Origin: Blastopirellula marina
Lineage (GTDB): Bacteria; Planctomycetota; Planctomycetia; Pirellulales; Thermoguttaceae
Assembly: GCA_020721965.1 (NCBI GenBank)
Contig: DYLS01000021.1
Coordinates: forward strand, 1-50,751
Reading direction: 5' to 3'
Length of the DNA stretch: 50,751 nt
Position 1 is the stretch's first letter. Each line of letters begins with the position of its first letter. The position numbers were made by a program, and so were the translations under genes. Shown in pieces: positions 17,733 to 26,084 of this stretch. The notes under the pieces were generated by a model. It ran no database searches, was not told the origin of the DNA, and worked only from the letters and a program-made list of their open reading frames with translations.

Positions 17733-18719
17733 ATGCAGGCTTTGTCGATCGTGGTTCCGGTGTTCAACGAGGCCCCTAGCCTGCGGCAGCTTCACCGCGA
17801 GATTGCCGACGTTCTCGGAGAGCATAACTACACGGGCGAAATCATTTTCGTGGATGACGGTTCCCGCGATGAGAGCTGGACCGTGATTCAGGAGCTGGCT
17901 TCACAAGATTCCCGTATTCGGGCTGTTCGGTTTCGCCGCAATTTTGGCAAGGCGGCTGCCTTGAGCGCCGGCTTCGCGATGGTTCGTCATCCTCGCGTGC
18001 TAACCCTGGATGCCGACCTGCAGGACGATCCGCGTGAGATTCCCGCCTTTCTCGCCAAAGTGGAAGAGGGCTTTGACGTGGTGAGCGGATGGAAGAAGAT
18101 CCGGCACGACCCCTGGCACAAAGTTTTCCCATCGCGAATTTTCAACTGGATGGTCAGCGGTATCACCGGGGTGCGCCTGCACGACCACAATTGCGGCATG
18201 AAGTGCTATCGCCGCGAAGTACTGGAAGAAGTGGTGCTTTACGGGGAGCTGCATCGCTTCGTGCCGGTCCTAGCCGCAGCTCGTGGATTCACGGTTGGGG
18301 AGTTGGTGATCCATCACAGGCCCCGCCAATTCGGGAAATCCAAATATGGTGTGTCGCGGTTCGTCAAGGGATTTCTGGATCTTCTAACGGTCCGTTTTTT
18401 GACCGGCTTCGGCCAGCGTCCCCAGCACGTCCTGGGCACGGTGGGATTGGTCTCGTTTGCGTTGGGGGCGGTGATTCTGACGTCTCTGGCCACGCTTTGG
18501 ATTGGCTCTCGTACCCTGCCCGGCTGGACACCCATTACGCTGCATGACCGCCCGCTGGTTGTTTACGCCACAGGGTTATTACTCTTGGGGGGCCAAATGA
18601 TGAGCATCGGCTTTCTGGCCGAGTTGTTTTTGGCGTACCATGTGCGTCCGGAACGGATTTATTCCATCGCCGAACGGATCGATGGGCCACCACCGCACCC
18701 TGGCACGTCCACGGTGTAA
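17733..18719 (+). CDS. Family 2 glycosyltransferase (dolichol-phosphate mannosyltransferase/GtrB type)
   Basis: A 328-residue GT-A fold enzyme. It begins with SIVVPVFNEAPSLRQLH. The sugar-nucleotide motif VDDGSRDESW is near residue 40 and the metal-binding DADLQDDP near 95; VSGWKKIRHDPWHK and NCGMKCYRRE complete the DPM/GtrB pattern. Two C-terminal membrane segments (FALGAVILTSLATLWIG and VVYATGLLLLGGQMMSIGF) anchor it, as in GtrB/ArnC-like enzymes that charge a polyprenyl phosphate. The frame is open from 17667, but ATG 17733 follows AAGGGG and matches the family N-terminus. It is grouped with a flippase-like and a membrane glycosyltransferase-like protein, consistent with lipid-linked sugar export. 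Confidence 0.9.
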   Translation: MQALSIVVPVFNEAPSLRQLHREIADVLGEHNYTGEIIFVDDGSRDESWTVIQELASQDSRIRAVRFRRNFGKAAALSAGFAMVRHPRVLTLDADLQDDPREIPAFLAKVEEGFDVVSGWKKIRHDPWHKVFPSRIFNWMVSGITGVRLHDHNCGMKCYRREVLEEVVLYGELHRFVPVLAAARGFTVGELVIHHRPRQFGKSKYGVSRFVKGFLDLLTVRFLTGFGQRPQHVLGTVGLVSFALGAVILTSLATLWIGSRTLPGWTPITLHDRPLVVYATGLLLLGGQMMSIGFLAELFLAYHVRPERIYSIAERIDGPPPHPGTSTV

Positions 18720-18801
18720 GCCAGGTAGGCATCGCAAGGCGGGTTGCGCAGCGCCGAGATCGAGGCAGACTTCGTATAGCTGAGCTGGGAGATCAAGATT
18801 G

Positions 18802-20346
18802 ATGCTCGCCTCGTCCTATGCACCTTTGCGGCAAATGTCGGCTTCTTCGCAGGTCAGCCGGACTTGCTACGCCATTTTGATCACCGTCTCCGCCGGAGTT
18901 ATGCTCGGTCGAATTCTGGCGGTCACTTCCGTTGATGTTGAATTGCTGGAGCGTCAGCGTTTGCAGGAGATACCGCGGCTACTGGAAACGCGACGTGCCG
19001 AATTGGTGGCCCGGGGGGTGACTGGCAGCCATCTCGAAAATGAGATGTCGCGGATCGAAAAAGCGCTACGCGATCAGGCTACATTGAGCCGGCCGTGCCT
19101 GAGTGCCAATGATCGCAGCCGATGGTGCACGGTTCGAGCATTGGTGGAGCCTGATATGCGCGTGCCCGGCGCTCCCTACGCCATCGACCGAGTCACTCAA
19201 GAGCCGCGCTGGGACACCATTGACATGGTGAAGCACGACGGTCATCTGTATTCCAGTAAACCGCCATTGTTTTCGACCATCGTCGCGGGGCTGTATTGGC
19301 TCATCTTGCACACGACCGGGTGGACGCTGCGCGATCGGCCCTACGAGGTGGTAAGGGCCGTGTTGATCGTTGTGCAGTGGTTGCCCTTGCTGGCCAGTTT
19401 GGCGGGACTCGCGGTGCTTGTGGAGCGGTTTGCGAAGACCGACTGGAGCCGCATCTTCGCGGTAGCGGCGGGCAGTTTCGGAACGTTTTTGACTACTATG
19501 GTAGTCACGTTGAACAATCACCTGCTCGGCGCGGTCTGTGCCTTTGGCGCTCTGTTTTTTGCGGTGCCGATCCTTTGGGATGGGCGGCAAGAGGTGTGGC
19601 GTTTCGCCTTGGCAGGCTTGTGCGCCGCCCTGGCCGTGACTTTCGAACTCCCGGCCCTGAGTCTTTTCGTGGTGCTTTGCGCGTTTTTGTTCAAAGCATC
19701 TGCACGCAACACACTTATCGGTTTCCTGCCGGCGGCCCTGCTTGTGGGAGCCAGTTATCTCTACACCAACTGGTTGGCCCACGGGACATTGTCGATCCCT
19801 TATTCCCACCGAGGCGACGCAGGTGAAAATTGGTATGACTATACCTACGAGCGGAGAGGGCGTGTCGTCGAGAGTTACTGGCGAAACCCGGTGGGAATCG
19901 ATCGCGGCGAGGCCTCGGTGGCGACCTACGTGTTCCACACTACGGTTGGGCATCACGGCATCTTCTCGCTGACGCCGATTTGGCTCCTCGCGTTGGCCGG
20001 AATGGGGCTTGCCATGTATAGCGAAGACCGCCGCTGGCGAGCTTTTGCCATAACCATCGCGGCGGCATCGTTTGTCTGCCTGCTGTTTTATTGGACGCGC
20101 GATCTGCGGGCACGCAATTACGGTGGGCTTTGCTGCGGCTTTCGCTGGATGTTCTGGTGGGCCCCGTTTTGGCTGCTGATGATGGTTCCGGCACTGGACC
20201 GTCTAGCACACTCGCGATGGGGCAGAGCCGTAGCGTTGGTTTGCCTGGCGATATCGGCATTCTCCGCGGCATATCCAACCTGGTCGCCTTGGGTTCATCC
20301 CTGGATGTACCGCTGGATGGAATACCAGCGTTGGATCACGTATTGA
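18802..20346 (+). CDS. Polytopic membrane protein, possible GT-C-type glycosyltransferase
   Basis: A 514-residue protein with one N-terminal helix, a periplasmic loop of about 150 residues rich in charged residues, then about eight further hydrophobic segments (for example IVAGLYWLILHTTGW, FGTFLTTMVVTLNNHLLGA and IWLLALAGMGLAM). The overall layout recalls GT-C glycosyltransferases that use polyprenyl-linked sugars, but I see no diagnostic DE/EExD motif in the first loop, so the activity is not assigned. ATG 18802 follows a GGGAG; a TTG at 18799 is the alternative. The stop codon lies two bases before the left end of a dispersed repeat. Context with the flippase-like and GT2 genes supports a role in envelope glycan assembly. 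Confidence 0.7.
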   Translation: MLASSYAPLRQMSASSQVSRTCYAILITVSAGVMLGRILAVTSVDVELLERQRLQEIPRLLETRRAELVARGVTGSHLENEMSRIEKALRDQATLSRPCLSANDRSRWCTVRALVEPDMRVPGAPYAIDRVTQEPRWDTIDMVKHDGHLYSSKPPLFSTIVAGLYWLILHTTGWTLRDRPYEVVRAVLIVVQWLPLLASLAGLAVLVERFAKTDWSRIFAVAAGSFGTFLTTMVVTLNNHLLGAVCAFGALFFAVPILWDGRQEVWRFALAGLCAALAVTFELPALSLFVVLCAFLFKASARNTLIGFLPAALLVGASYLYTNWLAHGTLSIPYSHRGDAGENWYDYTYERRGRVVESYWRNPVGIDRGEASVATYVFHTTVGHHGIFSLTPIWLLALAGMGLAMYSEDRRWRAFAITIAAASFVCLLFYWTRDLRARNYGGLCCGFRWMFWWAPFWLLMMVPALDRLAHSRWGRAVALVCLAISAFSAAYPTWSPWVHPWMYRWMEYQRWITY

Positions 20347-20347
20347 C

Positions 20348-20589
20348 GCATCGTAGTCGTTCATAGGGATTCTCCGTACAGCAAAACGGGTTGCCTCGCT
20401 GTCATTTCCAGCGAAGCGAGAAATCTTGCGAAACGAGCACTCGTCTCGACAGAGGGTGAGATTTCTCCTCGCTGACGCTCGTCGAAATGACGTTCCGTTC
20501 CACCTCAAGGAACGTCTGGAACCCATGAACAACCCGCGTTGTTTCACAAATCTTTTCCGTTATAGTTCAGCCGTGAACGGTTACGACGC
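20348..20589 (+). repeat. Dispersed composite element R2, copy 2 (best preserved, 242 bp)
   Basis: The left end GCATCGTAGTCGTTCA and the right end, read on the other strand GCGTCGTAACCGTTCA, match at 13 of 16 positions. The middle holds the asymmetric hairpin (20400-20491) shared with copy 1, and the right third is the ACCCATGAACAACCCGCGTT to CAGCCGTGAACGGTTACG tail shared with 6027-6090. It has no ORF of its own. It begins next to the stop codon of the upstream membrane protein and may act as its transcription terminator. Confidence 0.65.
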
Positions 20590-20981
20590 ATCGTTACCGC
20601 GTTGGGGGCACCGCAATACGGCACGGACGGTTCATTCCCGGCAAAACGTCACCTGTCGTGGGGAAAGCGATGATGCCCTCCCCGAAATCGTTCTCCCCAG
20701 ACGGCCTAGGTCTCATGCCTTGCCAGGTGCTTTTTCCGCGTGGGAGTACCAAAACCGAATCTCGATTCGGCCCGGAATCGCAATGGCAAGTGCCTGGCGT
20801 TTTTTCGCGAGTACGTACCAACCCAAGTGGTTGCGATTCTGTCGGCCCTTTCGAGTTTGCAGTGGATGAATCTGGCGTCGTAAGAGGCAATTTCGGGTCG
20901 CAGGGGGGCCGAAAGCGGCAAGAAAACTCCAGAAAGGCCACAATTTGGCCCATTTTGCGGCCGATAAACTCGTTAACCCCC
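20590..20981. other. Non-coding stretch upstream of HU
   Basis: No supported gene or repeat seen. Short open frames on both strands lack Shine-Dalgarno sequences and recognisable domains. Confidence 0.4.
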
Positions 20982-21009
20982 TTGAAATTCGCGAAAATCA
21001 CGGTCTAAT
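20982..21009 (+). promoter_or_regulatory. Candidate sigma-70-type promoter of the HU gene
   Basis: TTGAAA (20982-20987) and TCTAAT (21004-21009) are separated by 16 bp, about 100 bp ahead of the HU ATG. The local sequence is AT-rich compared with the surroundings. This is a prediction by eye. Confidence 0.4.
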
Positions 21010-21110
21010 CATGGCAATCAGCCAGCCGTTCTCGTGGGATGTCACGGCCCCGACGCGGACGGACGTTTGTTAACTACCCTTTCTCGACGTGGCATGGAGG
21101 AATATCGGTT

Positions 21111-21437
21111 ATGGCTAAAGAAGCAGCTCCCAAGAAACCGTTGACGAAGACCCAGCTTCGCGACGCCATTGCAGAGGCCACTGGGTTGAAGAAGGCAGAT
21201 GTGGCCGCGGTGTTGGACGCCTTGACGGAAGAGGTCAAGAAGTCTCTTGGCCCGCGTGGCGCCGGCGCATTTATTCTGCCTGGTCTTCTGAAGATCGTGA
21301 AGAAGCGTGTGAAGGCCCGTCCGGCTCAAAAGCGCCCGCGGCCCGGCAAACCGGACGAGATCATCACCATCCCCGCCAAGCCAGCCCACAACACGGTGCG
21401 TGTGCGTGTGTTGAAGTCGCTCAAGGAGATGGTGTGA
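21111..21437 (+). CDS. HU-family DNA-binding protein (planctomycete type)
   Basis: A 108-residue HU/IHF-fold protein. Residues 10-50 form the helical dimerisation body (LTKTQLRDAIAEATGLKKAD, AAVLDALTEEV). The beta part has FILPGLLKIVKKRVKARPAQ, then a Lys/Arg/Pro-rich DNA-binding arm, and ends VRVLKSLKEMV. The canonical GRNPxTG arm tip is replaced by RPRPGKPDEIITIPAKPA, as in the divergent HU proteins of planctomycetes. ATG 21111 is chosen because GGAGG lies 10 bases upstream; an open frame extends further 5'. It probably acts in nucleoid packaging. Confidence 0.9.
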   Translation: MAKEAAPKKPLTKTQLRDAIAEATGLKKADVAAVLDALTEEVKKSLGPRGAGAFILPGLLKIVKKRVKARPAQKRPRPGKPDEIITIPAKPAHNTVRVRVLKSLKEMV

Positions 21438-21975
21438 TGATGCGAATGGTGGCCGCTGCGTCACCAGCACGACGTTGATTTGAGGATCATGGCCGAAACT
21501 TCGCCGCGACTTCGTTTTCGCCCCTTTTTCGCAAAATGAACGCATCGGGATGCGAGAACGGCTGCTGTGGGGAAGAACGAGTCAGATGCGAGGTTCGGCC
21601 ATGATTTCGTGAGGCACAAGCCTCCCGATTCGCATCGTCGTCCTTGCCTTGCCAAGACGGCGGTTTTTCGTTTGCGAACGGGGATTTGTCGCGTCTTATT
21701 TATTCCTGCCGCAACCGTCTAAACGGCATCCGTATAGCGGCGGGGTCATTGACCTTGATCCGCATCTCTTTTTTTGGCACACTCTGGCCTGCTACTCCAT
21801 CGAGCAAAGTCCGAATCACGCAGGCACTTTCGCGTGCGCGATTGCTCGGACAGGTGAAACGGTGGGACGAGAAACGTTCAGCGGATGCGGTTTGCAAAGC
21901 AGGATGTTTGCAGAGCGGGACGCCAAGATGGACTCTTGTCAAATTGCGCGATGCGGCGAGCGACTCCGCACCATA
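21438..21975. other. 538-bp gap with hairpins, no supported gene
   Basis: CGCATCGGGATGCG at 21541-21554 is a short palindrome. GATGCGA (21585-21591) pairs with TCGCATC (21630-21636) around an inner GAGGC-ACAA-GCCTC hairpin; together they could terminate the HU transcript. Otherwise nothing is recognised. Confidence 0.4.
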
Positions 21976-22284
21976 ATGCCGCCCACGTTGTCGGATGGTA
22001 CAACATCCCGAAAATCAGGAAATCTGTTCTCTGCTGGCCGCCTTGCAGCGCCGCGATGCAGGACCAGGCGTGGGAAAGCTTCATTCCGCTACGGATTCGC
22101 GATCCTATTTCTAGTGCTCGTACTGCCGGCTGGTTGCAGCTCGTTGGACCTGCGAGGACAGGCTGATCCGCCCAGCGAACTCTCCGAGCTTGCGCAGCGT
22201 GCCAGGCCGAAAGACCCCAATCTCGAACCATTCACATTTAGCAATCGCGCGAGGGCGATCGAAGCGGAGCTGGGGGTGCGCTGA
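21976..22284 (+). CDS. Small lipoprotein of unknown function
   Basis: A 102-residue protein. After a long positively charged N-terminal stretch comes a hydrophobic segment (GFAILFLVLVLPAGC) with a lipobox LPAGC, so the mature chain would start at Cys and be about 55 residues long. The C-terminus, LEPFTFSNRARAIEAELGVR, is typical of a small planctomycete lipoprotein that ends in a short amphipathic helix. The true start is uncertain: ATG 21976 lacks a clear Shine-Dalgarno sequence and gives an unusually long n-region, and the frame is open further upstream. A perfect 8-bp hairpin follows the stop. Confidence 0.55.
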   Translation: MPPTLSDGTTSRKSGNLFSAGRLAAPRCRTRRGKASFRYGFAILFLVLVLPAGCSSLDLRGQADPPSELSELAQRARPKDPNLEPFTFSNRARAIEAELGVR

Positions 22285-22669
22285 TCGGCCCACGAGTGGG
22301 GTGAAACGTAGTGGGAAATGTGGGCGGGTTCGCCATTTCCCGTTGGATCTCGATCTGTGCTCTCCTCGGTGTCCCATTGTGGCGTGTAGAATGTGGCTTG
22401 AAATGCCATCGTTAGGCTCTCACCGCCTGCCCATCATGTCCTGCCACTAAGCCTTGTAACGCCTGAAGAACGCTTTCCGAAGATCGTTCCAGGTCGGGGC
22501 AGCAGTGTGGCTCACCCGTCACCCTCGGCTTGCTATAATCAAATTGTGGCCGCTGTGTTATTGTTATCCCACCTCGGCCAACGGGCGATCCTGGATTTTG
22601 GCTACTTCTTCGCAGTTAGGCAGAGACTTAGCCGGATCGGCAAGTCGCGTTTTGCGGCAGGAAATATCC
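22285..22669. other. Gap upstream of nadB
   Basis: Apart from the hairpin at 22313-22341 nothing is recognised. The nadB frame is open through part of this gap, but there is no evidence that it is coding. Confidence 0.4.
22313..22341 (+). terminator. Hairpin downstream of the lipoprotein gene
   Basis: GGGAAATG and CATTTCCC form a perfect 8-bp stem with a 13-base loop, 29 bases after the stop codon. No T-run follows, so it may be factor-assisted or only stabilise the mRNA end. Confidence 0.45.
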
Positions 22670-24319
22670 ATGATTACGGAGTGTGGAAACCGGTATTTGA
22701 CGCCTTTTCATCCCAAGCGGATCCCTCATTACTTTACTGACGTGCTGGTGATCGGGGCTGGGGTGGCGGGTATGCGGGCGGCATTGGCGGTGGATCCCCG
22801 GCTTGCCGTACTGATCGTCTGCAAAGGGGAATTGCAGGCATCCAACAGTTGGTATGCACAGGGTGGAGTGGCCGTGGTCTACGACCCGCAGGACAGGGTG
22901 GACGATCATGTTCACGATACGCTGGAGGCAGGTGGCGACCTGTGCGAAGAACGAATTGTTCGGATGGTCGTGGAGGAGGGACCGCTGCGCATCCGTGAAT
23001 TGATCGACTGGGGCGCACAATTCGACCGCAAGGATGGCAGAATCACCCTCGGTCGCGAGGGCGGGCACGGCCGAAACCGCATCCTGCACGCCAATGGCGA
23101 CGCCACGGGACGCGAATTGGTACGAACGCTGCACGAACGCGTTCGCTGCCGCAGCAACATCGAGATTTGGGAGGACACTTTTACCATCGACTTGCTCACT
23201 CACGATGAGGTGTGTCGCGGCGCCATTCTGTGGAATCACCGCCACGGGCGGACTTTGGTTTGGGCCAAGCAGACCATTCTGACCTCGGGTGGGTGTGGCC
23301 AAATCTATCGCGAGACAACCAATCCCGAGGTGGCGACCGGTGACGGGATGGCCATCGCCTGCCGGGCAGGAGCCGAGTTGCGGGACATGGAGTTCATGCA
23401 ATTCCATCCCACTGTGCTCTATATAGCCGGTGGGGCTCGGCATCTGATCACGGAGGCCATGCGGGGCGAGGGGGCACGCCTGATCGATCGCAACGGTTAT
23501 CGCTTCATGGCGGACTATGACCCCCGGGGAGAGCTGGCACCGCGGGATGTGGTCGCCGCCGCAATTGTCGAACAGATGGCCAAAACACGTCACCCCTGCG
23601 TATACCTCGACCTCAGTCATCTCGACGAACGCTACATCCGCCGACGATTTCCGGGTATTGCAGCGATCTGCGAGGAGTTTCGCCTCGATATTACCCGGGA
23701 TCGGATTCCTGTTCGACCCGGGGCCCATTACATGATGGGCGGAGTAACGGTCGATGCGGATGGGCGTTCCGGCGTTCCTGGGTTGTGGGCGGCGGGAGAG
23801 GTGACGGCGTCCGGGCTGCATGGTGCAAACCGCCTCGCTTCCAATAGTTTGCTAGAAGCGATGGTCTTCGGGGCCCGTGCCGGAACGGGCGCATCCGCGG
23901 AGGCGATGAAGCAAGAGGACCGATTCGACGTCCCCCCCATCGAAGGTCCGCCAGTCCCCCCTTCCCATGAACCGCTGGACTTGATGGATATTCGCAATTC
24001 ACTGAAAAGCCTGATGTGGCGTGCGATGGGGGTGCGGCGCGATCCGGTGACGATGAGGGAAGCGTTAGAGGACATTGGCCGATGGTGCGGGTACGTCTTG
24101 CCGCGACAATTCAACCACCCCCAAGGCTGGGAGCTTCAGAACATGCTCATCGTCTCACGTGTGATGCTCCAGGCGGCTCTGGCCCGGGAGGAATCGCGGG
24201 GTTGTCACTTCCGGACAGACTTCCCCGAACCACGCGAGGAGTGGCGAAAGCATCTGACGTTCCGTTGTCCCACAACGCCGAAAGTCGTCAGGAATGGGCC
24301 TCCGGTATCGGAGAGTTGA
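22670..24319 (+). CDS. nadB: L-aspartate oxidase
   Basis: A 549-residue flavoprotein oxidising L-aspartate to iminoaspartate for quinolinate and NAD synthesis. The dinucleotide motif VLVIGAGVAGMRAAL is at residues 25-39, ASNSWYAQGGVAVVY near 65, the succinate dehydrogenase/fumarate reductase-type active-site block GGHGRNRILHANGDATGREL near 135, MEFMQFHPTVLY near 245, HYMMGGVTVD near 350 and the C-terminal FAD contact HGANRLASNSLLEAMVFG near 385. ATG 22670 follows AGGAAA; the upstream open frame has no family similarity. A succinate dehydrogenase flavoprotein is excluded by the free-standing context and the NadB-type N-terminus. NadA and NadC are not in the window. Confidence 0.92.
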   Translation: MITECGNRYLTPFHPKRIPHYFTDVLVIGAGVAGMRAALAVDPRLAVLIVCKGELQASNSWYAQGGVAVVYDPQDRVDDHVHDTLEAGGDLCEERIVRMVVEEGPLRIRELIDWGAQFDRKDGRITLGREGGHGRNRILHANGDATGRELVRTLHERVRCRSNIEIWEDTFTIDLLTHDEVCRGAILWNHRHGRTLVWAKQTILTSGGCGQIYRETTNPEVATGDGMAIACRAGAELRDMEFMQFHPTVLYIAGGARHLITEAMRGEGARLIDRNGYRFMADYDPRGELAPRDVVAAAIVEQMAKTRHPCVYLDLSHLDERYIRRRFPGIAAICEEFRLDITRDRIPVRPGAHYMMGGVTVDADGRSGVPGLWAAGEVTASGLHGANRLASNSLLEAMVFGARAGTGASAEAMKQEDRFDVPPIEGPPVPPSHEPLDLMDIRNSLKSLMWRAMGVRRDPVTMREALEDIGRWCGYVLPRQFNHPQGWELQNMLIVSRVMLQAALAREESRGCHFRTDFPEPREEWRKHLTFRCPTTPKVVRNGPPVSES

Positions 24320-24677
24320 TCTGCTTGATCTTGGGTGATGGCGGGAACCGGCGGAATTCAGCCAGCGGATTGGGAGGCTTCAGTTCAAAATTAGCGCAAC
24401 CTTGTACCCGGATCCCGAGTCCCGCTAGCCGGATGAAGGTTTGTGGTGACCCAATCGCAGAGTTTGCGGCCCGATCTCAAGGATCAGGTTAACTGGCTAC
24501 CGACATGGAGAGGCGAGAAAGGGGGGATGAGGGACCATTTTCAAGCTCTACCCATCCGCAGTTTGCCAACTAAGCATCGCATTTGCCGATTTCGCGTTGC
24601 AACATGCGATAGCGGCGTCTTCGGTTGCATCTGCAACACAGGGGATGGCGAATCCAGCTCCCTTCGTTTTCATGCGA
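24320..24677. other. 358-bp gap between convergent genes
   Basis: No gene, repeat or clear terminator recognised between nadB and the convergent aminotransferase gene. Confidence 0.4.
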
Positions 24678-25880
24678 CTACGTGGCGTGCGTGATGAATT
24701 CTTGGAGTGCATCCAGGGCCGCCGCTAGATTGTCCATCGAGGTCGCAAAGGAGAATCTTACGTAACCCGGTGCTCCAAACGCAGACCCCATCACCGAAGC
24801 TACCCCCTTTTGCGCCAGCAGTTCCAGGCACCACTGCGGGTCTTCGTCGACGCGAACGCCGCCATAGGTCTTGCCGAGGTGTTGCGAAATGTTGACGAAG
24901 GCGTAAAATGCCCCTTCCATTTCGGGGAAAGACAGGCCGGGCATGGCCTGAAGGCGGGATGCTACATAGCGTCGCCGCCGATCAAACTCCTGCCGCATCT
25001 GTTCCACGCAGTCCTGAGCCCCCTCGATCGCGGCCAGGGCAGCGTACTGGCTGATACTGCAAGGATTGGATGTCTCTTGACTTTGCAGATCGGCCATCGC
25101 CTTCGCAAAGGTCCTGTTGGGGGCAATGGCCCAACCGATCCGCCATCCCGTCATCGCGTACGTTTTGCTCACCCCGTTCACGACCACAGTGCATTCTTTC
25201 AGGCCGGGGCGAACCGTAGGAAAGCTGGCGAACGGTTGTGAGGTGTAAACCAAACGATCATAGATTTCGTCAGCCACGACGACCAGATCCGTATCGAGGA
25301 CGACATCGGCCAGCGACTGAAGCTCTTCCCGTGAATACTTGGTTCCCGTGGGATTGGACGGACTGCAAAGGAGCAGGCCCTTGGTCTTGGGAGTGATCGC
25401 GGATCGCAGGGAATCCGCGGTCAGTTTGAACCCATTCGACTGAGGCGCGTTGATGACGACGGGGATCGCGCCGGTCAGTTTGACCAATTCGGCATAGCTC
25501 ACCCAATAGGGAGCCGGAATGATCATTTCGTCCCCAGGATTCAGCAGGCAGGTGAAGACGTTGTGGAGGGCGTGCTTCGCCCCATTGGATATCACGATCT
25601 GATCGGGCGGGTATTCCAGCCCATAGCGCGTCAGATACTGCTTGGCCACGGCCTTCTTCAGTTCCGGAATACCGCTGGCTTCGGTGTAATGAGTGTATCC
25701 CTCACGCATAGCGGCGAGAGCGGCCTGGCAGATATGTTCCGGCGTAGCAAAATCCGGCTCTCCCACGCTAAGATCATAAATCGTTCGACCGGCAGCCTTT
25801 AGCTCCTTCGCCTTCGCCGCCATAGCCAAGGTTGCCGACGGCTCGAGCTGTTGAATCAGTTGCGAGACATGAACTGCCAT
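24678..25880 (-). CDS. Pyridoxal-phosphate-dependent class I aminotransferase (aspartate aminotransferase type)
   Basis: A 400-residue fold-type I aminotransferase of the Iγ/1b group. YDLSVGEPDFATPEHI near residue 40 and YTEASGIPELKKAVA near 70 are the standard N-terminal blocks. SNGAKHALHNVF binds the PLP phosphate, CSPSNPTGTKYS carries the Asn contact, VVADEIYDRLVY holds the Asp that pairs with the PLP nitrogen, and the Schiff-base lysine is in GVSKTYAMTGWRIG near 240. The ATG at 25880 is preferred over a GTG two codons upstream because AAGGGA lies 8 bases before it. Aspartate is the likely amino donor; a broader specificity (prephenate or alanine) cannot be excluded. Its promoter faces the inositol phosphate synthase gene across a 200-bp divergent region. 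Confidence 0.92.
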   Translation of the reverse strand: MAVHVSQLIQQLEPSATLAMAAKAKELKAAGRTIYDLSVGEPDFATPEHICQAALAAMREGYTHYTEASGIPELKKAVAKQYLTRYGLEYPPDQIVISNGAKHALHNVFTCLLNPGDEMIIPAPYWVSYAELVKLTGAIPVVINAPQSNGFKLTADSLRSAITPKTKGLLLCSPSNPTGTKYSREELQSLADVVLDTDLVVVADEIYDRLVYTSQPFASFPTVRPGLKECTVVVNGVSKTYAMTGWRIGWAIAPNRTFAKAMADLQSQETSNPCSISQYAALAAIEGAQDCVEQMRQEFDRRRRYVASRLQAMPGLSFPEMEGAFYAFVNISQHLGKTYGGVRVDEDPQWCLELLAQKGVASVMGSAFGAPGYVRFSFATSMDNLAAALDALQEFITHAT

Positions 25881-26084
25881 GGGCACGATCCCTTGAACTT
25901 GCTGGAACGGACTCTTCAGGAAGCCCCTGCAAAGCGGCTTCGTTTGTACGGGACGTCGTTGAACCTGCGTCCCGCTCAGCAGATAATCGTTAGATTAAGC
26001 TCTCGTCGGATATAGCGGTAGGCCCCGTGGCAGCCTGCGAGAGGCCGAATCACGGCGAAATATTTCCTTTTTGCTGAGGCTGGA

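Noticed and set aside
20658-21008. 116-codon frame upstream of HU
   Set aside because: It overlaps the candidate HU promoter and has no protein-like pattern.
22628-23821. 397-codon open frame antisense to nadB
   Set aside because: It has no recognisable domain or Shine-Dalgarno sequence, and the opposite strand encodes a full L-aspartate oxidase; it is a shadow of codon bias.
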